From Opitutia bacterium (lineage in GTDB: Bacteria; Verrucomicrobiota; Verrucomicrobiia; Opitutales; Opitutaceae), in contig CANJCM010000008.1 of NCBI GenBank assembly GCA_947472765.1, forward strand, positions 31,156 through 95,155: a stretch of DNA of 64,000 bases. The letters are read 5' to 3'. The position numbers were made by a program, and so were the translations under genes. Of the stretch, positions 47,199 to 56,406 are shown in pieces. The notes beneath the pieces are model-generated. The model saw only the letters and a program-made list of their open reading frames with translations, ran no database searches and had not been told where the DNA came from. Every line of letters begins with the position of its first letter. The stretch's first letter is position 1.

Positions 47199-48401
47199 CT
47201 AGTTGGCGTCGAGCACGGCGGCCACGGCCTGCTGATAGGCGCGCCGCATTGGCGAATCGTCCGCATTCTCGAGTCCGGCGCGCTGGATCATGAAGACGTA
47301 GATCAGCCCGCGCGTCGGGTCTGCCCAGCTGTTCGTGCCGTGGGCGCCGCCATGCCCGAAGCTGCCGGGCGACAGCGTGGCATTGGCGGGCATCATTGCG
47401 CCGTCCACGACCACGTTGAACCCGAGTCCCCAGGTGATCCCAGGGCGCGCAGTGATCGCGCCGATTTGGTTTCGCGTCATCTCCGTGACCGTCTCGGCTT
47501 TCAACACCCGTCTTCCGCTGAGTTCACCGCCGTTCAACATCATCTGGTAGAACCTGGCCACGTCCTCCGCGGTGGAGAACAATCCGGCGCCCCCGAGCGG
47601 TGGCCGCGCTCGGTCCGTTACCGCCCCACCGTAGAGATAGGAGATCTTCACTTCCTCCAGCTTTCCGGTAGCCGGGCTGATCCGATAGTTTCGGACGAAG
47701 CGTTTTTCCTGCGCCTCGGTCGGCCAATAGGTCGTGTTCTTCATGCCGAGCGGAATAAAGAGTCGCCGTTGCATGAACTCGGCGAATGGCACGCCGCTCA
47801 CGACCTCGACGATCCGACCCAGGGCATCGATTCCGGCGGTCGAGTAGCCCCAACGCGAACCTGGCGCGAAGCGCAGCGGTTCGCGTGCGGCCACCTTTGT
47901 CATCTCGGCGAGCGACCAGTGCGGATCCGTTACGGTGTAATTTCCCATCCCGCTCGTGTGCGTCAGCAGTGCGCGAATCGTGATCGGGCGCTCGGCCTTG
48001 GTCAGGACACGCCGCTCGGCGCCCTGCTCCGCCACGATCCACTGCTCACCGAACTCGGGCAGATACTGCTGGACGGGGTCATCGTACTTCAGCCGGCCTT
48101 CGTCCGCGAGCATCGCCACGCAGACCGCGGCCATGGGCTTCGTCATGGAGGCGATCCAGAACAGGTCATCCGTCCGCATCGGCCGCTGGGTTGCCACGTC
48201 GCTGGTCCCGACGGCGGACAGATGCAGCACCCGATCCCTCATGGCCACGAGCATGACGGCGCCGGAAATCTCGCCGCGGGCGACGAAGGGCTCGACCGAC
48301 TTTGGGACGGCAGAGAACTTGTCCTCGGCCGCAGCCGCCCCGCCCACGCTGAACGCGCCGACGACGATCAAGAGCAGCCAGCGGGGTAGGCGGGATTTCA
48401 T
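47199..48401 (-). CDS. Serine hydrolase, class C beta-lactamase/esterase-like
   Basis: A 400-residue exported protein with a signal peptide (MKSRLPRWLLLIVVGAFSVG). It has the class C triad of motifs: SxxK as SMTK at 85-88, the YxN position as Tyr186-Ser-Thr (GSRWGYSTAG), and HGG in place of KTG (SFGHGGAHGT). The HGG and YST variants are typical of esterases and D-aminopeptidase-like enzymes, so true beta-lactam resistance is unlikely. It probably acts on periplasmic esters or peptides. The 97 bases between it and pheT show no terminator. Confidence 0.88.
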   Translation of the reverse strand: MKSRLPRWLLLIVVGAFSVGGAAAAEDKFSAVPKSVEPFVARGEISGAVMLVAMRDRVLHLSAVGTSDVATQRPMRTDDLFWIASMTKPMAAVCVAMLADEGRLKYDDPVQQYLPEFGEQWIVAEQGAERRVLTKAERPITIRALLTHTSGMGNYTVTDPHWSLAEMTKVAAREPLRFAPGSRWGYSTAGIDALGRIVEVVSGVPFAEFMQRRLFIPLGMKNTTYWPTEAQEKRFVRNYRISPATGKLEEVKISYLYGGAVTDRARPPLGGAGLFSTAEDVARFYQMMLNGGELSGRRVLKAETVTEMTRNQIGAITARPGITWGLGFNVVVDGAMMPANATLSPGSFGHGGAHGTNSWADPTRGLIYVFMIQRAGLENADDSPMRRAYQQAVAAVLDAN

Positions 48402-48498
48402 CTCCGCTACCTAACGCGGTCCGATGTCAGCGCAAAGGACAATCCCGGCCCCGCTGGGGCGGAATCGGGATGAAAACGGTTGTCCCGTCGGACGACGA

Positions 48499-50973
48499 TC
48501 AGGTGCGAACGGCCATGCTGCCATCTGCCGTCACATCTTTTTGGATGCGGGCAAACGCGGCATTTACCTCGTCGTCGGTCAGGGTTCGCTCTGCGGAACG
48601 GAAGACCAGATTGAAGGCCAGGCTCTTCTTGCCCTCGGGCAGGCCCTTGCCCTGGTAAACGTCGAAGACCGCGACCTTCTCCAAGGCGAAGGCGTTGCCG
48701 ACCGCCGCCCGGGCCGCTTTCGCCACGGCCTTCTGCACGTCGGCCGCCGGAGTCGCGAGATCGACGACGAGCGCGAGATCGCGCCACGCGGCCGGAAGGA
48801 GGCTGAAGTCCGAGTAACGGCGGCGCGTGCCTTCACTGGCGAGTTTCGCGGGGAGAATCGCGAAGGTGCCGCCATAAACCCGGCCCTCGATGCCCAGCGA
48901 CTTTACCAAGGCCAGGTTCACGAGGCCGAAATGGGCCAGCCAGCCGTGGCTCAAGTCGCCGGCCGCTGCCGCCTGTCCTACCTGCCAGCCGGGATGGGCG
49001 GCCGCGACCGGGGTGAGGGCCTGCCGGCCGAGATCAATTCCCGCCGCCTCGGCCAGGGCGAACACGTGATGCTTCGTGGTGTAGAAGTCGGGGGTCTCCC
49101 GCTTCAGCCACGCGCGATCGTGAACGGGTTCGGCCAGGATGAAGCCGACTGCCGCGCATTCGAGCGGCTCACCGTCGCGTTCGACGAAGATGCGGCCGGT
49201 CTCGAACAGCCGCGTCACCGCGACACCGCGCGACTGGTTGAGTTTCAGCGACTCGAGCAGCCCCGCAATCAGCGTGGGACGAAGGTGGGACTGGTCCTCG
49301 ACGAATGGATTGGCGAGGGCGAGGCCGGTGGCTGCGTTGGCGGAGGTCCAACCTGCGAGCTCGGCGGCGGGACGCAGCGTGTAGTTCACGCATTCGTGGA
49401 AGTCGTGGCCGACGAGATAGTCGGTGACGTCCCGGTTGAAGCGAACGATCGGGGCGTCATCGGCCACCAATCCTGGCGCGGACACCGTCGCCGGCGGAAT
49501 CTTCTCCGTGCCATGGAGGCGCAGCACTTCCTCCACGAGGTCGATCGGGCGATCGAGGTCATCGCGCCAACTGGGAACGCTGACGGTCCAGGCCACGCCC
49601 CGATTGGGATGCTCGGTCGGTTGCTCCCGGGTGACGATCAATTCAAGCGCCTCGAAGGCCGCCCGCATCGCCGGCGCCGGGATGTCGAAGCCGATTTTTT
49701 CCGTGATGTAGTCGTGCGTGACGACGATCTCCCGCTGCCACGGCACGTCGCCGCCGACCTTGAAAACGGGACTGACGACGCGGCCGCCCGCAGTCGCCAG
49801 AATCAAGTCGATTGCCCGGTACGCGGCCTCGAGGGTGCCATGCGGATCGACGCCGCGTTCGTAGCGGTAGGAAGAGTCGGAGGAGAGCCCGAGGGCCTTC
49901 GACGTTGCGCGCACCGATTGCCGCTTGAAGAAAGCGCACTCGAGCACGAGGTCGGTGGTGTCGTCGCTGACGCCGGAGTTTTCGCCGCCCATGATACCGG
50001 CGACCACGACCGGTTTCGTCGCGTCCGCGATCACGAGCATCTTCGAAGTCAGCGTGCGCTCCTTGCCGTCGAGAGTCGTAATCTTTTCCCCCTCCGCGGC
50101 GCGCCGAACGACGATTTCGTTGCCTCCGAGCTTCCGCGCGTCGAAGGCATGCATCGGCTGGCCGGTCTCGAGCATCACGTAGTTGCCAACATCGACGACA
50201 TTGTTGATTGGGCGCAGGCCGACGGCCTTGAGGCGCTCCTGCATCCACGCGGGACTCGGCCCGATCTTGATCCCGGCGATCACATGAGCCGAATAGAGAG
50301 GGCAGTCTTCCGGCGCCTCGACCCGCACATTCCGGAGCAAATCCGGGCGCTGGGAGCCGGTCGTCGAGTCGTCAATTCCGCCGGTGAATGTTTCCTCCGG
50401 ATAACGCAAAGGCAGCTTGAACCACGCTGCGAGTTCGCGCGCGATTCCCAGATGACAGAGCGCGTCGGGCCGGTTCGGCGTGATTTCGATGTCGAACACG
50501 GTGTCACCCGGCGGCAGCGCGTCGTTCATTGGCGTGCCGAGGGTGAGCTTGCTTTCGAGAATCAGCAGGCCGCTGTGGTCGCTGCCCATGCCGATCTCAT
50601 CGGGCGAGCACATCATGCCCTCGGAGGCCTGACCGCGAATCTTGGAAAGCTTGATCGCAAAATTGCCCGGCAGCACCGCTCCGGGCAGGGCCACGAGCAC
50701 GCGATTGCCGGCATCGCAGTTGTGGGCGCCGCACACGATCGTCTTCACGCCGCCCGCCGGTCCGACATCGACGGTACAAACCGAAAGCTTGTCTGCATTC
50801 GGGTGCCGGGCGCGGGTGAGAATCTCGCCCACGACAACGTTCGACAATTGGGGTGCGCCGGTGGAAATCACCTGCTCGACCTCGAAGCCGAGAAACGTGA
50901 TCGCGCGCTTGATCTCTTCGACGGAGGCGTCGAGTTGGACGTAGTCCTTCAGCCAGTTCAGGGAGATTTTCAC
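48499..50973 (-). CDS. pheT: Phenylalanine-tRNA ligase beta subunit
   Basis: An 824-residue beta subunit of the alpha2-beta2 enzyme that charges tRNA-Phe. The N-terminal tRNA-binding domain (VVVGEILTRARHPNADKLSV) is followed by B3/B4 (RPINNVVDVGNYVMLETGQP), B5 and a C-terminal ferredoxin-like anticodon-binding domain (YSDFSLLPAAWRDLALVVD). The start is a GTG at 50973, three bases after the pheS stop, indicating tight translational coupling. A long open frame on the opposite strand is an antisense shadow. Confidence 0.96.
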   Translation of the reverse strand: MKISLNWLKDYVQLDASVEEIKRAITFLGFEVEQVISTGAPQLSNVVVGEILTRARHPNADKLSVCTVDVGPAGGVKTIVCGAHNCDAGNRVLVALPGAVLPGNFAIKLSKIRGQASEGMMCSPDEIGMGSDHSGLLILESKLTLGTPMNDALPPGDTVFDIEITPNRPDALCHLGIARELAAWFKLPLRYPEETFTGGIDDSTTGSQRPDLLRNVRVEAPEDCPLYSAHVIAGIKIGPSPAWMQERLKAVGLRPINNVVDVGNYVMLETGQPMHAFDARKLGGNEIVVRRAAEGEKITTLDGKERTLTSKMLVIADATKPVVVAGIMGGENSGVSDDTTDLVLECAFFKRQSVRATSKALGLSSDSSYRYERGVDPHGTLEAAYRAIDLILATAGGRVVSPVFKVGGDVPWQREIVVTHDYITEKIGFDIPAPAMRAAFEALELIVTREQPTEHPNRGVAWTVSVPSWRDDLDRPIDLVEEVLRLHGTEKIPPATVSAPGLVADDAPIVRFNRDVTDYLVGHDFHECVNYTLRPAAELAGWTSANAATGLALANPFVEDQSHLRPTLIAGLLESLKLNQSRGVAVTRLFETGRIFVERDGEPLECAAVGFILAEPVHDRAWLKRETPDFYTTKHHVFALAEAAGIDLGRQALTPVAAAHPGWQVGQAAAAGDLSHGWLAHFGLVNLALVKSLGIEGRVYGGTFAILPAKLASEGTRRRYSDFSLLPAAWRDLALVVDLATPAADVQKAVAKAARAAVGNAFALEKVAVFDVYQGKGLPEGKKSLAFNLVFRSAERTLTDDEVNAAFARIQKDVTADGSMAVRT

Positions 50974-50976
50974 GGC

Positions 50977-52020
50977 TTAGGCGAATTGCTTCAGGAAGCG
51001 CAGGTCGTTCTGGTAGAAATAGCGGATGTCATCGATGCCGTAGAGCAGCATCGCGAGTCGTTCGAGGCCCATGCCGAAGGCGTAACCACTCCACACCTCG
51101 GGGTCGTAGCCGACGCCGGCGAAGACGGTCGGATCGACCATCCCGCAACCGCCGATTTCAATCCACTCCTTCTTCACCTTCGGCAGGTGATGGGCGGTGA
51201 GATCGACCTCGAAGCTGGGCTCCGTGTAACCGAAATAGTGCGGACGGAAGCGCGTCTTGGTGTCCTTGCCGAGGAGTGAGGCGAAGATGTAGTCGAGCAG
51301 CGCCTTGAGGTCGCGCACCGTCACGTTCTTGTCCACGTAGAGGCACTCGAGCTGGTGAAAGTTGGCGCTATGCGTCGCATCCGTGGTGTCCCGGCGATAG
51401 ACGCGGCCCGGCGACACGATGCGAATGGGAGGCTGGCCTTGGAGCATGGTCCGAATCTGCACCGAAGAGGTGTGTGTGCGCAGCAGGTACCGCTCCTCGG
51501 GATTCATCTTCGCCACGTTGCCGAACCGGGCATTCGTCGGAAAATAGAAGGTGTCCTGCGCGTCGCGGGCTGGATGATCGGACGGCGTGTTCAGCGCATC
51601 GAAGCAGTAGTACTCGGTTTCAACCTCCGGGCCGTCAGCGACGGTGAAGCCGACCTTGCGCAGGATCCGGCACATCTCCTCACGGACGAGTGTCAAGGGA
51701 TGACGGGTGCCAGGACCGCCGTCGGGGGCGGGGAGGGTGACATCCACGGCGGGCCCGAGCTGAGCTGCCAGTTCCGCATTGGCAATCCGGTTGAGCGCAG
51801 CGTCGAGCTGACTCTGGACCTGTGCCTTCGCCTCGTTGATCAACTTGCCGACGACGGGCCGCTGCTCCTTCGGCACGGCGCCCATCTGCTTCATCAGGGC
51901 TGTCAGTTCGCCGTTCGGCCCCACATAGCGGGCCTTGGCAGCCTCGAATTCCGGGCGCGTGTTGATGGCCGCGAGGTCCGTCGCTGCCTTGGCGACGATG
52001 GCGGTGAGTTGTGCTTGCAT
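50977..52020 (-). CDS. pheS: Phenylalanine-tRNA ligase alpha subunit
   Basis: A 347-residue class II synthetase subunit with an N-terminal coiled coil and catalytic domain. Class II motif 2 is visible as SPGRVYRRDTTDATH followed by FHQLE, and motif 3 as GYAFGMGLERLAMLLYG. VADGPEVETEYYCFDALN and ARDAQDTFY are typical of the family. Normal length. It follows rplT on the minus strand and is coupled to pheT. Confidence 0.97.
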   Translation of the reverse strand: MQAQLTAIVAKAATDLAAINTRPEFEAAKARYVGPNGELTALMKQMGAVPKEQRPVVGKLINEAKAQVQSQLDAALNRIANAELAAQLGPAVDVTLPAPDGGPGTRHPLTLVREEMCRILRKVGFTVADGPEVETEYYCFDALNTPSDHPARDAQDTFYFPTNARFGNVAKMNPEERYLLRTHTSSVQIRTMLQGQPPIRIVSPGRVYRRDTTDATHSANFHQLECLYVDKNVTVRDLKALLDYIFASLLGKDTKTRFRPHYFGYTEPSFEVDLTAHHLPKVKKEWIEIGGCGMVDPTVFAGVGYDPEVWSGYAFGMGLERLAMLLYGIDDIRYFYQNDLRFLKQFA

Positions 52021-52106
52021 GGAAAGGGGCGAGGAAACGGCTCCGCGCTCTTCGTCTCAACGCGAATCTTGCGCGCGCGGACGGGCGCCAGGGGTCGGGC
52101 AGGGTG

Positions 52107-52145
52107 GAAAAAAAGAAGGACGGCGCCCCGGATGAGGCCCGTCCT
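52107..52145 (-). terminator. Terminator between rplT and pheS
   Basis: On the minus strand a 7-base stem (AGGACGG and its complement, 52117-52145) is followed by a run of seven T (A run 52108-52114 on the plus strand). A second GC hairpin (GCGAGCCC/GGGCTCGC, 52161-52180) lies right after the rplT stop. Readthrough or attenuation into pheST is possible. Confidence 0.6.
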
Positions 52146-52186
52146 CCGCTTAAACTGGAGGCGAGCCCGTCCGGGCTCGCGTCGAA

Positions 52187-52573
52187 TTACTTGGCCTTGG
52201 CGGCAGCTGCGGCCTTGGTCTTCAACGCTTCCTGGGCTTTCTTGATCAGGCCGTTGAACGCGACTTCGTCATTGATCGCGAGGTCGCTTAGAACCTTGCG
52301 GTCGAGGGCGATGTTCGCGGCGTGAAGGCCTTCGATGAAGCGGCTGTAGCTCATGCCGGCATTGCGGCAGGCAGCGTTGAGGCGCACGATCCAGAGACCA
52401 CGGCGATCGCCCTTCTTCTTGCGGCGGGCCGCATAGGCGTATTGCCAGGCATGCTGGACGGCTTCCTTCGCATAGCGAAAGAGCTTCGATTTGTTGCCGA
52501 AATAGCCCTTGGCGTATTTCAGTACTTTCTTGCGACGCTTGCGCGACGCGGGGGAGTTAGTTGCACGAGCCAT
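52187..52573 (-). CDS. rplT: 50S ribosomal protein L20
   Basis: L20 binds 23S rRNA early in large-subunit assembly. The 128-residue protein opens with MARATNSPASRKRRKKVLKY and contains GYFGNKSKLFRYAKEAV and the family segment LWIVRLNAACRNAGMSYSRF. It has a short Ala/Lys tail beyond the typical 115-120 residues. It follows rpmI on the minus strand. Confidence 0.97.
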   Translation of the reverse strand: MARATNSPASRKRRKKVLKYAKGYFGNKSKLFRYAKEAVQHAWQYAYAARRKKKGDRRGLWIVRLNAACRNAGMSYSRFIEGLHAANIALDRKVLSDLAINDEVAFNGLIKKAQEALKTKAAAAAKAK

Positions 52574-52654
52574 GTTTTATTTTTGGTTTGGTCGCCGGCA
52601 GGTCGGCTTAACGATCACCCGCCAGGCGAAGTTTCGGATTGTCCGTCAGTCTGA

Positions 52655-52849
52655 TTAAAGACCGAACGGGAGGGCGCGCTTCAGCGGCGCGGCATGTCCG
52701 GGGGCCACTTGCTTGTCGCGAGACGCACGACGCTTTTGCTTCGTGCTTTTCGCTCCTAACAGGTGACGGAACCCAGGCGTGCGACGCATCAGCTTGCCCT
52801 TCGCGGATAGTTTGAACCGCTTGGCAACGGACTTCTTGGTCTTTTGCAT
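52655..52849 (-). CDS. rpmI: 50S ribosomal protein L35
   Basis: A 64-residue L35. The start at 52849 (MQKTKKSVAKRFKLSAKGKL) is the family start; the longer open frame upstream overlaps the 3' end of the ggt gene's surroundings and is rejected. Conserved KLMRRTPGFRHLLGAKSTKQ is present. It lies directly before rplT as usual, but infC, normally upstream, is missing here. Confidence 0.96.
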   Translation of the reverse strand: MQKTKKSVAKRFKLSAKGKLMRRTPGFRHLLGAKSTKQKRRASRDKQVAPGHAAPLKRALPFGL

Positions 52850-52944
52850 GGAAAGAGTGGTCGAAAACAGAGATGCGCGACGGCGTTGGCAAGGGAATTT
52901 TGGAATTCCCGCCGCCGGCGCTCCTGAACCGTGGATCGGAAGCA

Positions 52945-54657
52945 TCAGTACCCCGCCGCGGCATTTGGCCTTCGCGGGTCGGCGTAGCCCGTCAGGGTTC
53001 CATCTGGATTGAACTCAACCGCGTTGACGCCGCCGAAATAGCGACCACGGCCTGCCTCCTCGGGCAGCGACACTGTCCAGCCGTCGTTCTGCAAGGCGGA
53101 ACCGACTGACGAAGGAAGGGAACGTTCCGCTTCGAAGACAAACCCGGGCGATGCCCGGGTTGGGGCGATGAAGTGGAATCTCGTGTCCCCGATCGCCTCG
53201 GCGAGGGGCCGATCGAGGGCCAGGCGATCAATCAACACTTGGGCCAGCGCGGTCGGGATCCTCGACGAACCCGGCAGGCCGAGGGCGAGAAGCGGGCGTC
53301 CGTCTTTGAAGACCAGCGTCGGCGCGATCGTGCTGCGCGAGCGTTTGCCTGGTGCGACATAGTTTATGTTCGCGGGATCCCCGTAGCTGAAATTGCTCAT
53401 GGAATTGTTCAGGACAACCCCGGTTCCCGGAGGTACGACCCCGGCGCCGAAGTGAACGCTCAGCGACTGCGTGGCGCAGACTATGTTGCCCGCCTCGTCG
53501 ACCACGACAAAGTGCGTCGTCGCGGCGTGCTCACTTTCATAGAAAGCCGGAATTTCCGGGCGCGTGGTGAGACGTCGCGACGGTTCATCTCCGGCGGCAG
53601 CCTCGCGGCGGATGTTGGCAATTGATTCCGGCGTCAGCAGGCCCTCGAGGAGGGTGCGCGACTCAGGGGCGTCACCCACCACCTGCCACATTTCCGACGC
53701 GACGACGTTCCAAAAGCGGCCGAGTTTTTTCAGGTTCGCACTCGTACGGAGCGGTCCCCCGGAAAAATCTTCGCTCTCGAGAGCCTTGAGCAGGGGAAAG
53801 ACGATGGCCGCTCCGCAGGTCGGCGGCGGTGCGCTGACCAACCGAAACCCCCGAAAGTCAGTGACAATCGGCTCGCTGATGCGGGCTTCGTAGCGAGCAA
53901 GGTCTTCCTCAGACAACACTCCTCCACCAGCGCGTGCCGCCGTGACGATCGCAGCCGCCACCGGCCCTCGATAAAATCCATCCCGACCCGCTGTCGCGAA
54001 GAATTGCAGGGTCCGAGCAAGATCCGGATTGGGAAGTTGAGCGCCGACTCTCGGCAGCGATCCGCCCGGCAGAAAAATCCCGGCGATCTCAGAGTCTCCC
54101 AATCGCAGGCGTTTCTCCTGCTCGGCAAAAAGATCGCGCGTTTTCGGGAGGACCTCGGCGCCGCGACGCGCCAGATCAATCGCGGGCTGGACGTCATCGG
54201 CCCAGAGTTTGGTCCCCCAGCGTTGATGCGCGAGCCAGAGTCCAGCCGGAAGACCCGGCACGCAAACCGAGCTGTAACCGCTGCTCCACTCCGAATCCGG
54301 CCGCTGCAGGTAGTCTGACACGGCGAGTGAACCCGCGGCATCCATTGCATCGACCACGTAGGTGCGGCCACTCGCCGCTTCATAATAGAGAAGGACCAAT
54401 TTTCCACCGAGGCCGGATCCGAAAGGTTCCGCGACGCCCAATGCGAGTGAGGTCGCAATTGCGGCATCCACGGCGTTACCGCCCGATCCCAATAATTCTA
54501 ATCCGATCGAGGCAGCCTCGGGATGTCCGGCGATGACCATGCCGTGACGCTTCGTCAGCGCGGGCACTTCGACCGCTGCCGCGGACCCCTGAATCGAAAA
54601 AAGTAATACGACCAGGGCGCAGCGCCAGAAGCCGAATGAAGGGTGGAGGAGTCGCAT
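52945..54657 (-). CDS. ggt: Gamma-glutamyltransferase/peptidase
   Basis: A periplasmic Ntn-hydrolase that cleaves gamma-glutamyl bonds, as in glutathione. The start at 54657 gives a 570-residue precursor with a signal peptide (MRLLHPSFGFWRCALVVLLF); ATG 54699 is possible. The proenzyme should self-cleave before Thr380 in HAATTHFVVVDEAGNIVCAT (numbering from 54657). Other family motifs: GGNAVDAAIATSLALGVAEP, GSGLGGKLVLLYYE, LNNSMSNFSYGD and KRSRSTIAPTLVFKDGRPLLALGLPGSSRI. It precedes rpmI-rplT on the same strand, an unusual neighbour. Confidence 0.92.
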   Translation of the reverse strand: MRLLHPSFGFWRCALVVLLFSIQGSAAAVEVPALTKRHGMVIAGHPEAASIGLELLGSGGNAVDAAIATSLALGVAEPFGSGLGGKLVLLYYEAASGRTYVVDAMDAAGSLAVSDYLQRPDSEWSSGYSSVCVPGLPAGLWLAHQRWGTKLWADDVQPAIDLARRGAEVLPKTRDLFAEQEKRLRLGDSEIAGIFLPGGSLPRVGAQLPNPDLARTLQFFATAGRDGFYRGPVAAAIVTAARAGGGVLSEEDLARYEARISEPIVTDFRGFRLVSAPPPTCGAAIVFPLLKALESEDFSGGPLRTSANLKKLGRFWNVVASEMWQVVGDAPESRTLLEGLLTPESIANIRREAAAGDEPSRRLTTRPEIPAFYESEHAATTHFVVVDEAGNIVCATQSLSVHFGAGVVPPGTGVVLNNSMSNFSYGDPANINYVAPGKRSRSTIAPTLVFKDGRPLLALGLPGSSRIPTALAQVLIDRLALDRPLAEAIGDTRFHFIAPTRASPGFVFEAERSLPSSVGSALQNDGWTVSLPEEAGRGRYFGGVNAVEFNPDGTLTGYADPRRPNAAAGY

Positions 54658-54788
54658 CGATAGCGGCGTTAGCCTGAGGAGAGTTGTCCACGAAGTCATG
54701 GCGACAGTTCGCCTGGCGCGCGAATACGGAAGTCACGACATTTAGCGATCGCCGCGTGAATTTCGCCGCGCGGCGGAGGAGATCGCTG

Positions 54789-54817
54789 TTGACATCAGCA
54801 ACGCGTTCATGAGTTTT
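54789..54817 (+). promoter_or_regulatory. Possible promoter of the tRNA-Lys gene
   Basis: A perfect TTGACA at 54789-54794 is followed after 17 bases by a weak -10 (AGTTTT at 54812-54817), 17 bases before the tRNA-Lys 5' end. The -35 and the placement are good and the -10 is poor. Confidence 0.35.
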
Positions 54818-54834
54818 TTCGCCTCTTGGTTGAA

Positions 54835-54909
54835 GGCTTCCTAGCTCAATGGTAGAGCAGCTGACTCTTAATCAGTAGGTTCGGGGTTCGAGTCCCCGGG
54901 GAGCCACCA
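54835..54909 (+). tRNA. tRNA-Lys (CTT)
   Basis: The acceptor arm GGCTTCC pairs with GGGAGCC, the T-arm GGTTCGAGTCC is standard, and CCA is encoded. The anticodon loop CTCTTAA gives anticodon CTT at 54867-54869. First of three tRNAs on this strand. Confidence 0.95.
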
Positions 54910-54997
54910 GCCGGCGATTTTACCTCTGATTTCGGCCGGCCGGATGGTTCGGTTTTGACGTTTTTTCCCAGTTCAATTGCAGCCGCAGCGAAGGTTC

Positions 54998-55072
54998 GCC
55001 GGCGTAGCTCAACGGTAGAGCACCTGTTTTGTAAACAGGCGGTTGCGGGTTCGAATCCCATCGCCGGCTCCA
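54998..55072 (+). tRNA. tRNA-Thr (TGT)
   Basis: The acceptor GCCGGCG pairs with CGCCGGC; anticodon stem CCTGT/ACAGG with loop TTTGTAA gives TGT at 55030-55032; T-loop GGTTCGAATCC; CCA encoded. Confidence 0.95.
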
Positions 55073-55193
55073 ACGCCCACGCTTTCCCGTGAGAGCCTCC
55101 GCCCGCCTTCATTGCGGGAAAGTCCGTGCGAATCTTTGCCTTGGGATCCATTGCTCAAGGGCTCGAATAATTTTCAGCAACGCGAATTTCCAC

Positions 55194-55267
55194 TGCCCGA
55201 TGGTGTAATGGTAGCACAAACGACTCTGACTCGTTTTGTCTAGGTTCGAGTCCTAGTCGGGCAGCCA
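55194..55267 (+). tRNA. tRNA-Gln (CTG)
   Basis: The acceptor TGCCCGA pairs with TCGGGCA; anticodon stem AACGA/TCGTT with loop CTCTGAC gives CTG at 55226-55228; CCA encoded. The gatCAB genes at 61-64 kb could amidate Glu on this tRNA. Confidence 0.95.
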
Positions 55268-55663
55268 ATTTAGCAGTGAGAATTTCGTTAGGGATGCGTT
55301 GATGGTACCTGAAAGACTCACTGCGCTGAACCGTTTTTTCGGAAGAAAAACCGGCTTCTGATTTTTTCACTTACCTCGCCGAGAAAGTAGGTTGACAGCA
55401 AAGTTTCGATGACCCCTATTTCACGTTCTCTTCTTTTTTTCCCCTAAATTTACCTCAGCAAAAGATGCTGATCTTAGTCACCCTTTTCCAAAGTTCCGCC
55501 GCCGCTTCAGGCATGTTTCTTGCAGTGCCTGTACGCTACCCCGGTCGCAGTACGAAACGGGTTTCAGGCGACCCGCTGAGCGTCAGTTAGTGACAGGTCA
55601 GCCCTCACGCAGACTTTTCTCCCTTCCTCCAGTCCAAAGCATACTCAACACAAACTTCCTCCT
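55268..55663. other. Intergenic leader region before the exbB operon
   Basis: These 396 bases hold no gene. They contain the hairpin at 55331-55354 and a TTGACA at 55392-55397 whose only -10 candidate (TATTTC) has a 19-base spacer. The stretch is visibly less GC-rich than most of the window. The promoter of the operon should lie here. Confidence 0.5.
55331..55354 (+). terminator. Possible terminator of the tRNA cluster
   Basis: CCGTTTTTTC and GAAAAACCGG pair with one mismatch around a GGAA loop, and a T run follows at about 55362-55367. Confidence 0.5.
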
Positions 55664-56350
55664 ATGATGATCCACAGCCTACCCTTCGCGTTCCTCCTGA
55701 CGAACCCGGACATGAGTCCGATGAGCCCCATGGACTTGTTCATGGCCGGCAAAGAAATCATGTGGCCGATTCTCTTGCTCTCCTTCGTCGCCATCACGGT
55801 CGTCGTCGAGCGCGTTCTCTTCATCGTTCGCGAAAATGGCACGCGCGAGCCGGATGTCGTCGAGAAGATGCTCGAGAGCGTTGAGCGCCGCGATATCGAG
55901 GGTGCCCTCGCTGTCGGTCGCAAGAGCAAGGACTTCATCGCCCGCATTCTCGTGTACAGCCTCTCGAATCGCGAGTACTCCCTCTCCAACGCTTTCGTCC
56001 GCGCTTCCGGCCAGGAACTGTCCCGTTTCGCGCAGGGCATGGCCACCCTCGACACCTGCATCACCGCAGCCCCGCTACTCGGTCTTCTTGGCACGGTTAC
56101 CGGCATGATGCGCACTTTCGGCGCCCTCGGTGGCGGCGACATTGGCGGCGCGATGGGTGCCATCACGGGTGGTGTTGCGGAAGCGCTTATTGCCACGATG
56201 TGCGGTCTCGCGATCGCCATCGTGGGTCTCTTCCCCTACAATTACATGAATGCCCGCACAGAGCAGGCCAAGCAGGACGTTGCCGACGCGTCACACGCGC
56301 TGGAAATTCTACTTAAGAAGTCTGAAACCAACGCGCCGTTCTCGCGCTAA
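55664..56350 (+). CDS. exbB: MotA/TolQ/ExbB proton channel protein
   Basis: A 228-residue inner-membrane protein that forms the pentameric channel powering TonB or TolA. Three membrane helices are visible: IMWPILLLSFVAITVVVERV, then after a large cytoplasmic loop TLDTCITAAPLLGLLGTVTG and AEALIATMCGLAIAIVGLFP, with the conserved Thr/Gly-rich lining. It heads a seven-gene co-directional operon ending at 60552. ExbB and TolQ cannot be told apart from sequence alone; adjacent tonB favours ExbB. Confidence 0.93.
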   Translation: MMIHSLPFAFLLTNPDMSPMSPMDLFMAGKEIMWPILLLSFVAITVVVERVLFIVRENGTREPDVVEKMLESVERRDIEGALAVGRKSKDFIARILVYSLSNREYSLSNAFVRASGQELSRFAQGMATLDTCITAAPLLGLLGTVTGMMRTFGALGGGDIGGAMGAITGGVAEALIATMCGLAIAIVGLFPYNYMNARTEQAKQDVADASHALEILLKKSETNAPFSR

Positions 56351-56406
56351 GGTTTTCTCTAAGAAACTCGTCCGCCGTTCGTCGTCCCTTAGCCCTCCAT
56401 TCCATC

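Noticed and set aside
47199-48401. Beta-lactam resistance gene
   Set aside because: SxxK is present, but YST and HGG replace the YxN and KTG motifs of true class C beta-lactamases; an esterase-like hydrolase is more likely.
48424-51279. A 951-codon open frame antisense to pheT and pheS
   Set aside because: It lies wholly opposite two certain synthetase genes and its translation is Arg/Gly/Asp-rich with no domain; GC-rich codon use opens antisense frames.
54835-55267. tRNA cluster as an integration site for a genomic island
   Set aside because: No integrase, direct repeat of a tRNA 3' end, or mobile gene is seen on either side.
55392-55422. TTGACA as a sigma-70 promoter of the exbB operon
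   Set aside because: The only -10 candidate, TATTTC, is 19 bases away and weak, so it is not listed as a promoter.
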